A DNA stretch of 64,000 bases from Lacibacter sp. H407 (GTDB taxonomy: Bacteria > Bacteroidota > Bacteroidia > Chitinophagales > Chitinophagaceae). The stretch lies in NCBI RefSeq assembly GCF_037892605.1, contig NZ_JBBKTU010000001.1, positions 3,410,001-3,474,000 of the forward strand. Direction: 5' to 3'. Made by a program: the position numbers and the translations under genes. Of this stretch, positions 28,812-38,065 are shown piece after piece. A model generated the notes under the pieces. The model made no database searches and was not told the origin of the DNA. It saw nothing but the letters and a program-made list of their open reading frames with translations. Numbering within the stretch: the stretch's first letter is position 1; every line of letters begins with the position of its first letter.

Positions 28812-29450
28812 TTATTTTTTCTTACCAAACCAATAGCCTACACCTGCACTGATGGTATGAAATCTGATGCTTGGTCCGCCATCCCGGTTCATCATATTGC
28901 TTAGGCCGAATGCATAGTCAACCAACAGGCGCAAACCATTGGTTGTTTCGTAACCTAAACCACTGTGCCAGCTTGCATCATATTGTCCATAATCCTGGAA
29001 TCCATATTTCAACTTTCCTTTTATGGGCGTACCATTCTGATCTTGCTTTACCTGCTTACCGCCAACACCGAAACCAAGCGATGGCCCGATCATTACGAAC
29101 ATGGTGTTTTCATTTTTGTCTGGATGTTTGAAATCAATCTGTACAACAGGCATTACACGGATCTGCAATTCTGTTACTTTGCTTAATTCATTTGCAGGGA
29201 GTGTTTTTGCTTTCATGCCACGGTAATTGAAATCGATCTGTGGTGCAAAAAACAAGCGATTGTCAAAAGGTATCTTCATCATTACACCTGCATAACCGCC
29301 ATGAGCGCCTTCTGTTTCGGCAGCTGTGTAGGATACAAGCGAATAGTTGTATCCGCCTTTAATTCCATAATAGATTTTACCAAGTGATTGGGAAGAAGCA
29401 GAGGCAACAAAAAGGGTACATGCTGTAAGCAGGAAAAAGAATGATCTCAT
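28812..29450 (-). CDS. PorT-like outer-membrane beta-barrel protein
   Basis: A 212-residue protein with a signal peptide (MRSFFFLLTACTLFVASASSQ) and a small beta-barrel typical of the PorT/OmpW-like outer-membrane family (YYGIKGGYNYS at the start, ending ISAGVGYWFGKKK). The frame opens at 29498, inside the preceding gene, but ATG 29450 gives the signal peptide at the N-terminus. Function is unknown; proteins of this class are often called PorT or outer-membrane beta-barrel proteins without proven roles. It follows the PLP enzyme by 34 bp. Confidence 0.75.
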   Translation of the reverse strand: MRSFFFLLTACTLFVASASSQSLGKIYYGIKGGYNYSLVSYTAAETEGAHGGYAGVMMKIPFDNRLFFAPQIDFNYRGMKAKTLPANELSKVTELQIRVMPVVQIDFKHPDKNENTMFVMIGPSLGFGVGGKQVKQDQNGTPIKGKLKYGFQDYGQYDASWHSGLGYETTNGLRLLVDYAFGLSNMMNRDGGPSIRFHTISAGVGYWFGKKK

Positions 29451-29484
29451 CTGTTTGTATTTGTTTAAATGATTGTCGATGTGT

Positions 29485-30522
29485 TTAAAACTGCTCAATC
29501 AATTGAGCCAGTTTTTCAAGATCGGATCTTAAATGGAGGGCATTCACAACGACTCTGTTTACAGGATCGCTTTCAGGATGAGGATAGGAGAAGGAAGAGA
29601 TGATCGTATGGTTTTGGAGCAGGTAAGGGGCGATCCCTTTTTTTGCCAGCACAAACACAGGCGTTCCTTCATTGGCCACAAATGTATTGTTTGTTGTCAG
29701 CTTTTGCAAGTAATCTATGTTTTGAAGCAAAATTTCCCGTTGTTGCTGAAACAAATGCCCCGCATGCAGCCATGCAAACGCCAATGAAGGCATGAGCGGT
29801 GTGCTGGTGGCATAATTCACATGCCGGCGAACAGCGCTTAACCATTTACGTGAGCCGCAGACAGCGCCTCCGTTGATATGAAAGGCTTTAGATAAAGAGA
29901 AGTTGAGTAATAATTCAACGGAATAGGGCAGTTGCAAGAATGAGCGGATACCTTCGCCTTTTTCACCCAACCAGCCAATACCATGCGAATCGTCGATGAT
30001 GAGTGTGATGTTGAAGGTGGCCGGTGTTGTTTTTAAAAAAGAAAAATCGTTTACACGACCAGGTGTTGGATTGATGCTATCTGCCACCAATCCGAACTGA
30101 AATTCATTTGCAGCAGCACGTTCAGTTAAAAAATCGGTCCAGCTTTGTTCTGCCGGTATTTGTTTTAATCCATCTAATGCAGTTGAAGCAGGGTGGGTAT
30201 GGTGCAGATAGTACACATTCATTTTTTCCTTCACCACTTCTACTGCTGTACGTGCCGATAAGAAGCCGGAAGAGAAACAAGCGGCTTCTTCCGTATTCGT
30301 ATAATTGGCCAAAGCTTCTTCCGTATTAGCATACAGATCAAGTGCTGTGTTGGAAATTCGGGAAGAAGGATAAACAACACCGTATTGATCAATTCCTTTT
30401 TTTACCAGATCAGTAAATGCCGGCAACATACCCAACCCCAAATAAGAATACCCGGAAAAGAAATGATATTCCTTTCCATCGATCATTGTAGTGCGGCCGG
30501 GTATTTGCGAAAGAGTGATCAT
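29485..30522 (-). CDS. PLP-dependent aminotransferase class I/II, BioF/KBL-like
   Basis: A 345-residue fold-type I PLP enzyme resembling 8-amino-7-oxononanoate synthase and other alpha-oxoamine synthases. It shows YSYLGLGMLPAF near the N-terminus, the cofactor motif IIDDSHGIGWLG, and the Schiff-base Lys212 in NFSLSKAFHINGG. It is about 40 residues shorter than typical BioF, and no other biotin gene is near, so biotin synthesis is not established; another acyl-CoA plus amino acid condensation is possible. It begins five bases after the DinB gene on the same strand and is probably co-transcribed with it. Confidence 0.82.
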   Translation of the reverse strand: MITLSQIPGRTTMIDGKEYHFFSGYSYLGLGMLPAFTDLVKKGIDQYGVVYPSSRISNTALDLYANTEEALANYTNTEEAACFSSGFLSARTAVEVVKEKMNVYYLHHTHPASTALDGLKQIPAEQSWTDFLTERAAANEFQFGLVADSINPTPGRVNDFSFLKTTPATFNITLIIDDSHGIGWLGEKGEGIRSFLQLPYSVELLLNFSLSKAFHINGGAVCGSRKWLSAVRRHVNYATSTPLMPSLAFAWLHAGHLFQQQREILLQNIDYLQKLTTNNTFVANEGTPVFVLAKKGIAPYLLQNHTIISSFSYPHPESDPVNRVVVNALHLRSDLEKLAQLIEQF

Positions 30523-30527
30523 GTATC

Positions 30528-31052
30528 TTATTTCTTCATTTGCCGGTTAAATTCATCGGATGCTCCTTTTGGAATGGAAAGACTCAGCCATTCTTTGTTT
30601 TTTATCATCCGTCCAATAAAAACAATTTGTCCTACATGGTATGGATAATGCGCCATTTGGCGGTTGAGGGCATCCATCACCGTTAGTTCTTCGCTGCGGA
30701 TGCTGATGGTTTTTAACAGATCATCTTCTGTAAGCTGATTTATTGCGTTCATGACACAAGCCCAACCATCTTCCCATTTTTTCAATAATTCTTCTTTGCT
30801 AAGTTGTTGTTCTTCAAATTCTGTATCACGGTTGCGCCATTCCTTTTCGCCGTCTTCGGTTAAAAAATTGGTGAAACGGCTTTTCATATTGCCAGCCATG
30901 TGCTGTATGATGATGGCGATGCTATTGCTCACTTCATTGGGCTGAAAATGAAAATCGGCTTCGCTCAGTTGTTCAAATGTTTTATCAGCCAGTTCTTTGT
31001 AATAACTGATGCGTTTGATGTAAGATGTGAGGAAGGCTGTTGCTATTGACAT
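30528..31052 (-). CDS. DinB-like protein (DUF1572 type)
   Basis: A 174-residue four-helix-bundle protein of the DinB/YfiT superfamily. Conserved metal-ligand histidines are visible in IIQHMAGNMKSRF and in QMAHYPYHVGQIVFIGR near the C-terminus. Members bind a divalent metal, and some use low-molecular-weight thiols such as bacillithiol or mycothiol. It is the first gene of a minus-strand run with the BioF-like enzyme. Biochemical role unknown. Confidence 0.85.
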   Translation of the reverse strand: MSIATAFLTSYIKRISYYKELADKTFEQLSEADFHFQPNEVSNSIAIIIQHMAGNMKSRFTNFLTEDGEKEWRNRDTEFEEQQLSKEELLKKWEDGWACVMNAINQLTEDDLLKTISIRSEELTVMDALNRQMAHYPYHVGQIVFIGRMIKNKEWLSLSIPKGASDEFNRQMKK

Positions 31053-31054
31053 GT

Positions 31055-31181
31055 TATGAGTTAAAAGTTATGGGTTGTGAGTTGGCGTGTTAATCAAAAT
31101 GTGTTTGTTTTATTTTTCCCCGATTGGCTATTGCCTGTTGTTTTTTGTATTTCGTACTTCTAACTTTTTACTTCGCACTTG
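31055..31181. other. Low-complexity intergenic sequence
   Basis: Contains near-repeats of ttatgagtt/ttgtgagtt at the left and tacttc/cttcgcactt words at the right. No gene, clear promoter or terminator is visible. Such degenerate short-word repeats are common between genes in Bacteroidota. Confidence 0.35.
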
Positions 31182-32867
31182 TCAATATCCTTCTGCATGA
31201 TCATCACCACGATTATCTGCAACGGCTTCAACTTTACCATTTACAATCTTAATCGCTTCAAACCGGCCGATATTATTTCGTTCTACAATTTTATAGCCCA
31301 TCTCTTCCAGTTTTGTTCGTACGTCCATGGGAAATGCTTTTTCCACATACACAACATCGGGTAACCATTGGTGATGGAAGCGTGGTTTCCAAACCGCATC
31401 TTCCAAACTAAGATTGAATTCGAGTGTATTCAGTAACACTTGATAAACCTGCGTAGTGATCGTTGTACCTCCCGGCGTACCAAGCACCAAGTAAGGTTTA
31501 CCATCTTTCAATACAATTGTTGGCGACATTGAACTCAACATGCGTTTGTTTGGCGCTATCGCATTGGTTTCTGTTCCCAATGCACCATACATATTAGGTA
31601 CGCCGGGTTTAATACTGAAATCATCCATTTCATTATTCAATAAAAAACCTGCACCTCCTACAACGGTTCTGCTGCCATAGCCGCCATTGAGTGTAGTTGT
31701 TACTGCTACTGCATTACCCCATTGATCATACACACTGAGGTGTGTTGTTTCTTCACTTTGCGGATCTACATTGCCATGACCGGTTGTTTTACTGTTACCG
31801 GCTTTGTTCATGTCATAATCGCTCATGCGTTCCCGTAAGTACTCAGGTGAAGTAAGTTTTTTAACCGGCACTTTTACAAAATCACGATCGCCTAGAAATT
31901 CAGCACGGTCGGCATACGCACGGCGTTCAACTTCCACCATCAATTGCACGGCCTGCCATGAATGAAAACCATATTGTGCAATATTTCGTGGCTCCGTCAT
32001 ACCCATCATTTGTTGAATGAGTAAACCGCCGCTGCTAACGAGAGGCATACCGATAATGGTATAACCTTTATAGTTCGAAAGCATTGCTTCCCGCTTGGCA
32101 GCTTTATAATTCTTCAGGTCGGCCAATGAGATCATTCCACCACCACGTTTCATTTCAGCAACAATTAACCGGGCTGTTTCACCTTCATAAAATCCTTTTT
32201 GTCCTCCATCACGAATGCGTTTGAGTGTGTTTGCCAAATCTTTTTGTACTAATGTATCACCAGCTTTCCATCCACCATATTTAATGAACGCATGTTGTTT
32301 GCTGCTGTATCGAACAAACGATCCCATCGTAGCATTTAAGCTGCTTGCTTCTGATTCGGTAATTACAAACCCTTTTTCTGCCAGGTCAATGGCGGGTTGA
32401 ATTAATTGTTTGAACGGAAGTTTTGCATAAGCATGCGTCGCAAACAATCCGGCAACGGTGCCGGGCACACCGGAAGCTAAATGTCCATTTTGACTGATTG
32501 AGGTTTGTGCATTCCCTTCTTTATCGAGATACATATCCCTGCTTGCAGCGGATGGTGCTTTTTCCCTGTAATCGAGTGCGATACTTTGTCCTTTACTTGT
32601 ATGGCCCACTAAAAATCCACCGCCGCCAATATTTCCTGCGCCGGGATATACCACGGCCAAGGCCAACTGTGTAGCGATGGCTGCATCAAACGCATTTCCT
32701 CCTTTTTTTAAAATCATCACACCCACTTTACTCGCAAGCGGATGTGCAGTTACAACTGCTCCCTTTTGAACGGTTATTTTCTTTTCGATCGAGTAGTTGT
32801 ATGGATTGATTTGTCCCTGCGTTTGGAGAACCAATAAAACAAGTAGAAAAGCAGGAATAAGCCTCAT
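31182..32867 (-). CDS. ggt: Gamma-glutamyltranspeptidase (secreted)
   Basis: A 561-residue N-terminal-nucleophile hydrolase that cleaves gamma-glutamyl bonds (for example glutathione) and can transfer the glutamyl group to amino acids. A signal peptide (MRLIPAFLLVLLVLQTQGQ) sends it to the periplasm. The precursor should cut itself before Thr375 in SEETTHLSVYD, giving large and small subunits. The substrate loops NGGYGSRTVVGGAGFLLNNEMDDF and GTPGGTTITTQ are intact. It is divergent from an M14 peptidase, with an inverted repeat between them that may be a shared operator. It is also a plausible salvage enzyme for gamma-glutamyl compounds, relevant to the ligase cluster at 13-18 kb (inference). 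Confidence 0.95.
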   Translation of the reverse strand: MRLIPAFLLVLLVLQTQGQINPYNYSIEKKITVQKGAVVTAHPLASKVGVMILKKGGNAFDAAIATQLALAVVYPGAGNIGGGGFLVGHTSKGQSIALDYREKAPSAASRDMYLDKEGNAQTSISQNGHLASGVPGTVAGLFATHAYAKLPFKQLIQPAIDLAEKGFVITESEASSLNATMGSFVRYSSKQHAFIKYGGWKAGDTLVQKDLANTLKRIRDGGQKGFYEGETARLIVAEMKRGGGMISLADLKNYKAAKREAMLSNYKGYTIIGMPLVSSGGLLIQQMMGMTEPRNIAQYGFHSWQAVQLMVEVERRAYADRAEFLGDRDFVKVPVKKLTSPEYLRERMSDYDMNKAGNSKTTGHGNVDPQSEETTHLSVYDQWGNAVAVTTTLNGGYGSRTVVGGAGFLLNNEMDDFSIKPGVPNMYGALGTETNAIAPNKRMLSSMSPTIVLKDGKPYLVLGTPGGTTITTQVYQVLLNTLEFNLSLEDAVWKPRFHHQWLPDVVYVEKAFPMDVRTKLEEMGYKIVERNNIGRFEAIKIVNGKVEAVADNRGDDHAEGY

Positions 32868-32907
32868 GTTGAAAATTTTACCGAAATTAATTTTTTACAT
32901 CCAAACT

Positions 32908-32951
32908 CCGCTTATCTTCGACACGATTTAAACCAACTGTATGATAAGCGG
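32908..32951. promoter_or_regulatory. Inverted repeat, candidate shared operator of ggt and the M14 peptidase gene
   Basis: ccgcttatc (32908-32916) and gataagcgg (32943-32951) are perfect 9-bp inverted arms 26 bp apart, centred in the 133-bp gap between two divergent peptidase genes. The spacing is too wide for a terminator; a regulator-binding pair is an inference. Confidence 0.35.
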
Positions 32952-33000
32952 CTGACTCCATGTTGGTCGCTTTTTTTAATTTGCACACATATTATAAATT

Positions 33001-35514
33001 ATGAGAAAAATTGTATCCCTTCTGCTTGCAGTTTGTATTACTGCAGGCGCATTTGCTCAATTGCAAAGCCCCGAACAGTTTCTTGGTTATAAAGTTGGCT
33101 CCCGCTATACACCTCATTGGAAAGTGGTAAGCTATTTTCAGCATGTAGCAACCAATGCTCCGAAGATGGTGAAGCTGCAACAATATGGACAAACAAATGA
33201 AGGCCGTCCGTTGATGGTTGCGTTTATTTCTACTGAAGAAAACATGGGCAATCTGGAAGCGATCCGTGTAAACAATCTTCGCCTGGCCAATCTTACAAAA
33301 GATCGTGCTGCACCAAACGAAAATGCTCCGGCCATTGTGTGGATGAGTTATAATGTGCACGGTAATGAAACATCCAGCAGTGAAGCTGCTTTGTTGACTG
33401 TGTATGCAATGGCTGATCCATCCAATACAAAAACAAAAGAGTGGTTGAAAAATACAGTTGTGGTGATCGATCCTTGTATCAATCCGGATGGGCGTGACCG
33501 TTATGTAAACTGGTTTAACTCCGTTATAGGTACCAAAGCAAATCCACGAATGGATACACGTGAACACCGTGATCCATGGCCCGGTGGCAGAAGCAATCAT
33601 TACAATTTTGATTTGAATCGTGACTGGGCCTGGCAAACACAGGTTGAAAGTCAGCAACGCATGAAACTCTACAATCAATGGATGCCGCAGATCCATGTTG
33701 ATTTTCACGAGCAGGGAATTAACGAACCGTATTATTTTGCACCGGCTGCAGAACCGTTTCATGAAGTGATCACACAATGGCAACGTGATTTTCAAACTAC
33801 CATCGGAAAAAATCATGCAAAATATTTTGATGCAAACGGTTGGTTGTATTTTACCAAGCTGCGTTTCGATTTGTTTTATCCGTCTTATGGTGATACCTAT
33901 CCTACATACAATGGAGCAATTGGTATGACGTATGAGCAGGGTGGTGGTCCGGCCGGTGGAGCTGCAGCCTTAACAGAAGAAGGTGATACACTTACATTGT
34001 ACGATCGTGCGATTCATCATTACACAACAGGCATCAGTACAGTTGAAATTTCATCGATCAACGCTAATAAACTTATAACTGAGTTCCGGAAATTTTTCAA
34101 TAAAGGTGTAAGTACAGGTTTTGGTGATTATAAAACCTATGTGATCAAAAGCAATCCGAAAGATGCAGAAAAGATTCAGGCATTAACACAGTTACTCGAT
34201 AAAAACGGAATAGAATACGGCAGTGGAAATGGTGCAGGAAAAGGATACAATTATTTTACCGGCAAGGAAGAAAGCTTCAGTATTTCCGGTAGTGATATTG
34301 TGGTAAGTGCATTTCAACCACGCTCTGCCATGGTGCAGGTATTGTTTGAGCCAAAATCAAAACTCAGCGATTCTGCCACTTATGATATTACGGCATGGAG
34401 TTTACCTTATGCATATGGATTGCAGGCGTTTGCTTCGAAGGAAAAGATCAATGCAGGTGCGTATCAAAAACCTGCGACTGTAAGCAATGCTGTAACTGAT
34501 GCCTATGCGTATGTGATCAAATGGGAGGGTGTGCAAAGTGCAAAAGCTGCCGGTTTGCTATTACAAAAAGGAATTACCCTTCGTTATAGTGAAGTGCCGT
34601 TTGAAGTGAATGGACAAAAGTTTGATCGAGGCTCTATCATAATAATGAAAACAAGTAATAAATCAACAGGACCACAGTTGTGGAAACATGTTACGGATGC
34701 TGCCAACGCTGCGAACGTAAAAACTTATCCTGTTGCAACAGGTTTTGTAGACAATGGTGGTGATTTTGGAAGCGATCTTGTTACACCGTTGAAATTTAAA
34801 AAAGTTGTTCTGCTTACAGGCGAAGGAGTAAGTTCGTTGGGTGCCGGTGAGATCTGGCATTTCTTTGATAAAGAATTAGAGTACCCGGTATCGTTAGTAT
34901 ATGCAAATGATATCAGCCGTATTAACTGGCTGGAAACAGATGTGATCATTATGCCCGATGGCAACTATCGTTTTATGAGCGATAAAACATCTTCGGATCA
35001 ATTGCGTGACTGGATCAGCAAAGGTGGAAAAGTGGTAGCACTCGAATCAGCTGTTGCAGCATTTGCCCGCCTTGATTGGAGTGGATTGAAGCCAAAGAAA
35101 GCGGACGAGCCAACCACAAAGGAAAAAGAAAAAGATCCCTATGCTCCGTTAACAATCTTTGAAAACCGTGAACGTGATTATGTACGCAACATCACTCCGG
35201 GTTCTATCTACAAAGTGGAATTGGATAATACGCATCCGTTGGCATTTGGTTATCCCAATTATTATTTCACCTTAAAAATGGATGATAATATTTACGACTT
35301 TATGAGTGGTGGCTGGAATGTAGGTGTTGTGAAGAAGGAAGGCCAATTGGCCGGTTTTGTTGGTTCAAGGTTGAAGGACCGTTTGAAAGATGGATTACTA
35401 TTTGGCGCACAACCAATCGGTCGTGGTTCGATTGTATATATTACTGATGATATTGTATTCCGCAATTTCTGGGAGAATGGAAAGTTGATGCTGTGTAATG
35501 CGGTGTTCTTCTAA
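33001..35514 (+). CDS. Secreted M14 zinc carboxypeptidase family protein
   Basis: An 837-residue periplasmic or surface peptidase. After signal peptide MRKIVSLLLAVCITAGAFA comes an M14 domain (about 30-370) with zinc ligands His120 and Glu123 in NVHGNETSSSEA, a later His in HVDFHEQG (His236), the substrate motif INPDGRDRY and catalytic Glu312 in MTYEQGG. The remaining 450 residues contain a glutamine-amidotransferase-like segment common in this Bacteroidota M14 subfamily (VVLLTGEGVSSLGAGEIWHFFD; weakly supported by eye). It probably trims peptides from the C-terminus. Divergent from ggt. Confidence 0.9.
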   Translation: MRKIVSLLLAVCITAGAFAQLQSPEQFLGYKVGSRYTPHWKVVSYFQHVATNAPKMVKLQQYGQTNEGRPLMVAFISTEENMGNLEAIRVNNLRLANLTKDRAAPNENAPAIVWMSYNVHGNETSSSEAALLTVYAMADPSNTKTKEWLKNTVVVIDPCINPDGRDRYVNWFNSVIGTKANPRMDTREHRDPWPGGRSNHYNFDLNRDWAWQTQVESQQRMKLYNQWMPQIHVDFHEQGINEPYYFAPAAEPFHEVITQWQRDFQTTIGKNHAKYFDANGWLYFTKLRFDLFYPSYGDTYPTYNGAIGMTYEQGGGPAGGAAALTEEGDTLTLYDRAIHHYTTGISTVEISSINANKLITEFRKFFNKGVSTGFGDYKTYVIKSNPKDAEKIQALTQLLDKNGIEYGSGNGAGKGYNYFTGKEESFSISGSDIVVSAFQPRSAMVQVLFEPKSKLSDSATYDITAWSLPYAYGLQAFASKEKINAGAYQKPATVSNAVTDAYAYVIKWEGVQSAKAAGLLLQKGITLRYSEVPFEVNGQKFDRGSIIIMKTSNKSTGPQLWKHVTDAANAANVKTYPVATGFVDNGGDFGSDLVTPLKFKKVVLLTGEGVSSLGAGEIWHFFDKELEYPVSLVYANDISRINWLETDVIIMPDGNYRFMSDKTSSDQLRDWISKGGKVVALESAVAAFARLDWSGLKPKKADEPTTKEKEKDPYAPLTIFENRERDYVRNITPGSIYKVELDNTHPLAFGYPNYYFTLKMDDNIYDFMSGGWNVGVVKKEGQLAGFVGSRLKDRLKDGLLFGAQPIGRGSIVYITDDIVFRNFWENGKLMLCNAVFF

Positions 35515-35534
35515 ATAAATTGACGTCGAATAAA

Positions 35535-35566
35535 AAGAAACGCTCCGGATGTCCGGAGCGTTTCTT
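35535..35566. terminator. Strong bidirectional terminator
   Basis: A 15-bp perfect stem (35535-35549 and 35552-35566, core cgctccgga) with a tiny loop and A/T-rich flanks, between the converging M14 and MG2 genes. Confidence 0.85.
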
Positions 35567-35575
35567 GTATAAATG

Positions 35576-37984
35576 CTATTCGATAATTTTTTCAAGGTAA
35601 TACAAGTTGCCTTTCTGATCGATTCCCTGCACTACAAGTTTATACTTCTTTGTATAATCATTATTAAAAAAGCGGATGGTTGCTTTTCCGTTTTCGAATT
35701 TTACTTGCGGTTGCCAAAGCAGGGTAGTGCGTCGGTCTTCTGTATTGCGTAGTTCTGAACGTGAAAAATCAGGGTTGTAAAACTGTAACGGTATAGAGTA
35801 ACCGGTAAGTTGGGATGCTTCAAATCCGGAACGGTTATAGTTTTTTCTGACAGTGTAAATCAAGACGCTTGGTCCTGGTCCCATCTGTCCGAGATGGAGG
35901 TTTGCGTTGCGGTTAACTTTTACAAGTACCACTTCATTGGGATTAATAAAGTTTAGTTCATCTGCTGAGATCGGTTGCTCATTGAGGTAGTAGCTGATCA
36001 TGTCGCCACTCGCAAGACCCGAAGCAGGAGTGCCATCCATTCCTCCGATCTTTTCATAACCGGTATTAAATCGAAATCCAAAAAATTCCTGTTCGAATAA
36101 CTGTGCAAAACTGATATACCCAAAATTTTGATCAGGTGCTTTTGTAAACTCCGATTCACGGAAGAGGTCCGAGGTTAATGTTTTGTTCAACGAGTCGAGA
36201 CGTATTTCCTGTTTATTTTTTCCTTTCACAACGATCTCGGTAAGTTCTTTACCGAGTGCTGAAACACTGTAGTTTTTTACAAAATTATTGCTTGCGTCTT
36301 TTGCTGTGGTAAGTTCCTTGAATGCCGGGCGAAAGGAAGCAGGTGTAATTTTATTTCCAAGTGTATCAAGGTAGCCTGGCAGGAGTTCAAATTCCAGTTT
36401 GCTTTTTTTCTTTTCTTTATTTGTTGCCTGCAGATAAACCGATGCCTGTTTCCGGAAGTGAAGATCGTTAACGGCAAACGCACCTTTTTTGTCGAGCTTG
36501 GCAGTTGAAAAAATGGTACTTGAATCAGCTGCTTTGGTAATGATGTCGATCTTGCTCGAATCAAACTGCATACTTTCCTTGTCTTTTTTCACCGTACCTC
36601 TGATTGAAATTCCTGTTTCAAAAAAATAACGGAGATCGGGTTGTTTACCGGTGCTTACTTGTTGCCATGAAAAACGTGAGGGTTGTACGGTCAATAAAAG
36701 TGCATCCAGGTAAAGACTCTTCAATTCGGCAGAAAGCGGCGGGATATTATTTTGTACAAACCCCGGTTGTTTATTGTTCGAATGCAGTAACTGGTAAGCA
36801 CGAATATCCGGATGACTGACAAACGAATAAGCAGGAAGGTCGGCCGGAATTATCGAAACAGAGAGTTCGGGTATCTCTGTGCCTGAATAATTCAGCTGCC
36901 ATTTGTTTTTCCCTTTCGGTTCAAATGAAAGTGAATCTGTGGTTATTGTCAGATTTTTTGTTACGGGCATTTCAACCCAAACCCATCGTTCTGCGATCGG
37001 TTGAAGTTGACTGTTCAATGCAATTACCTGGAGCAGTCCTTCAGCTAATGTTTTCTTATTGATAATCGAAGCATTTTGTGCTTCATCGAAATTGAATGTT
37101 TGTGTAAATACTGTTTTGCCATATTGTTGTCCCACTACTGAAATCACTTTATTTTCATCCATAAATTTTTCCGAAGCATTTGCCTGTACGAAAATTTTTG
37201 AAGCTGATAAATTAGATACACTTAATGCCATTCCATTTTTTACAATCTCAGGAACAGGGAACGTTTGACGATTATTCAGATTAAGGCTTACCAATAAACT
37301 ATATTTCTTTCCAGGCTCCGGAGTAAATTTCACAAGTCCTGTTCCGTTTTCGAATACAGCAGGTTTGCCAACTACTTTCTTTGTTTCATCTATCAAGTCT
37401 ACTGTTACATCTGTTACAGGTACAGAATTAACATCCGTAATGCGAAAAGCCAGACTATTTTCTATCGATTCAACTAAACTTCCGCTCTCCGGAAAGAAGG
37501 TTACTTTAACAGCTGATGCAGGAAGATGGTAAGATTTACTCTGGTCTTTTTTCCCAAGGATAAATACAAACTGTTCGTTGATAGTTGTGGGCTCGTTCAG
37601 CATCCACAATGAATAGGAGCGGATGCGATAAATGCCTGTTGCCAGCGTATCGGGAACAAAGATATTTCCGGTAGCTGTTCCCTTTTCCGCTTTCCACATT
37701 GACTTTGCATAGATTTTTCCAGTTGCATCACTAAAGTCGGTATACACAACATTGCTGAGTACAACCGGCAGATCGTTCACCGTAAGATAGGTTTTGAACC
37801 ACACCGTTTCACCGGGCTGATAAAATTGTTTGTCGGTATGCAAGAAACATTTTTCCGAGGGGTTCAATTCATGCAGTTGACGGATATTCGTAATGATCCG
37901 TGCAATGCCTGAATCATTTGCCTGACTGATTGCTATTTGATGAACAAATAAAAGGAAAAAAGAAAGTGCTACAATAGGTTTCAC
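35576..37984 (-). CDS. Secreted MG2-domain protein with degenerate TonB-plug region
   Basis: An 802-residue envelope protein. The N-terminal macroglobulin-type domain reads CFLHTDKQFYQPGETVWFKTYL (pieces at about 50-75) and continues GIYRIRSYSLWML. Beta-sandwich stretches follow, and near residues 590-720 a plug-like piece (LTEIVVKGKNKQEIRLDSLN; VVLVKVNRNANLHLG; VLIYTVRKN) resembles the plug of TonB receptors without a barrel. The family is common in Bacteroidota with unknown function. No ATG exists: the frame opens with TTG 38029 inside a terminator hairpin, so I prefer GTG 37984, which gives MKPIVALSFFLLFVHQIAIS as signal peptide. It follows the SusCD-lipoprotein operon. Confidence 0.7.
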   Translation of the reverse strand: MKPIVALSFFLLFVHQIAISQANDSGIARIITNIRQLHELNPSEKCFLHTDKQFYQPGETVWFKTYLTVNDLPVVLSNVVYTDFSDATGKIYAKSMWKAEKGTATGNIFVPDTLATGIYRIRSYSLWMLNEPTTINEQFVFILGKKDQSKSYHLPASAVKVTFFPESGSLVESIENSLAFRITDVNSVPVTDVTVDLIDETKKVVGKPAVFENGTGLVKFTPEPGKKYSLLVSLNLNNRQTFPVPEIVKNGMALSVSNLSASKIFVQANASEKFMDENKVISVVGQQYGKTVFTQTFNFDEAQNASIINKKTLAEGLLQVIALNSQLQPIAERWVWVEMPVTKNLTITTDSLSFEPKGKNKWQLNYSGTEIPELSVSIIPADLPAYSFVSHPDIRAYQLLHSNNKQPGFVQNNIPPLSAELKSLYLDALLLTVQPSRFSWQQVSTGKQPDLRYFFETGISIRGTVKKDKESMQFDSSKIDIITKAADSSTIFSTAKLDKKGAFAVNDLHFRKQASVYLQATNKEKKKSKLEFELLPGYLDTLGNKITPASFRPAFKELTTAKDASNNFVKNYSVSALGKELTEIVVKGKNKQEIRLDSLNKTLTSDLFRESEFTKAPDQNFGYISFAQLFEQEFFGFRFNTGYEKIGGMDGTPASGLASGDMISYYLNEQPISADELNFINPNEVVLVKVNRNANLHLGQMGPGPSVLIYTVRKNYNRSGFEASQLTGYSIPLQFYNPDFSRSELRNTEDRRTTLLWQPQVKFENGKATIRFFNNDYTKKYKLVVQGIDQKGNLYYLEKIIE

Positions 37985-38011
37985 TGTTTTTTGTTTGAAT
38001 GTAAAGTAAGA

Positions 38012-38045
38012 AAAAAACCTTCTATACAACTTGTATAGAAGGTTT
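38012..38045 (-). terminator. Terminator of the susC-susD-lipoprotein operon
   Basis: On the minus strand aaaaccttctatacaa pairs with ttgtatagaaggtttt across almost no loop and is followed by a T7 run. It lies 20 bp after the lipoprotein stop. A TTG inside its right arm, 19 bp from tactttac, could also serve the MG2 gene as a -33 element (inference). Confidence 0.8.
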
Positions 38046-38065
38046 TAACAATTTTACTAAATATG

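Noticed and set aside
29485-30522. Naming the BioF-like gene bioF
   Set aside because: It is short for BioF and no other biotin gene is near, so only the enzyme class is supported.
32992-33816. A 274-residue open frame on the minus strand
   Set aside because: It lies wholly antisense to the M14 peptidase gene, whose catalytic motifs are intact, and its translation is Cys/His/Ile-rich without domain structure.
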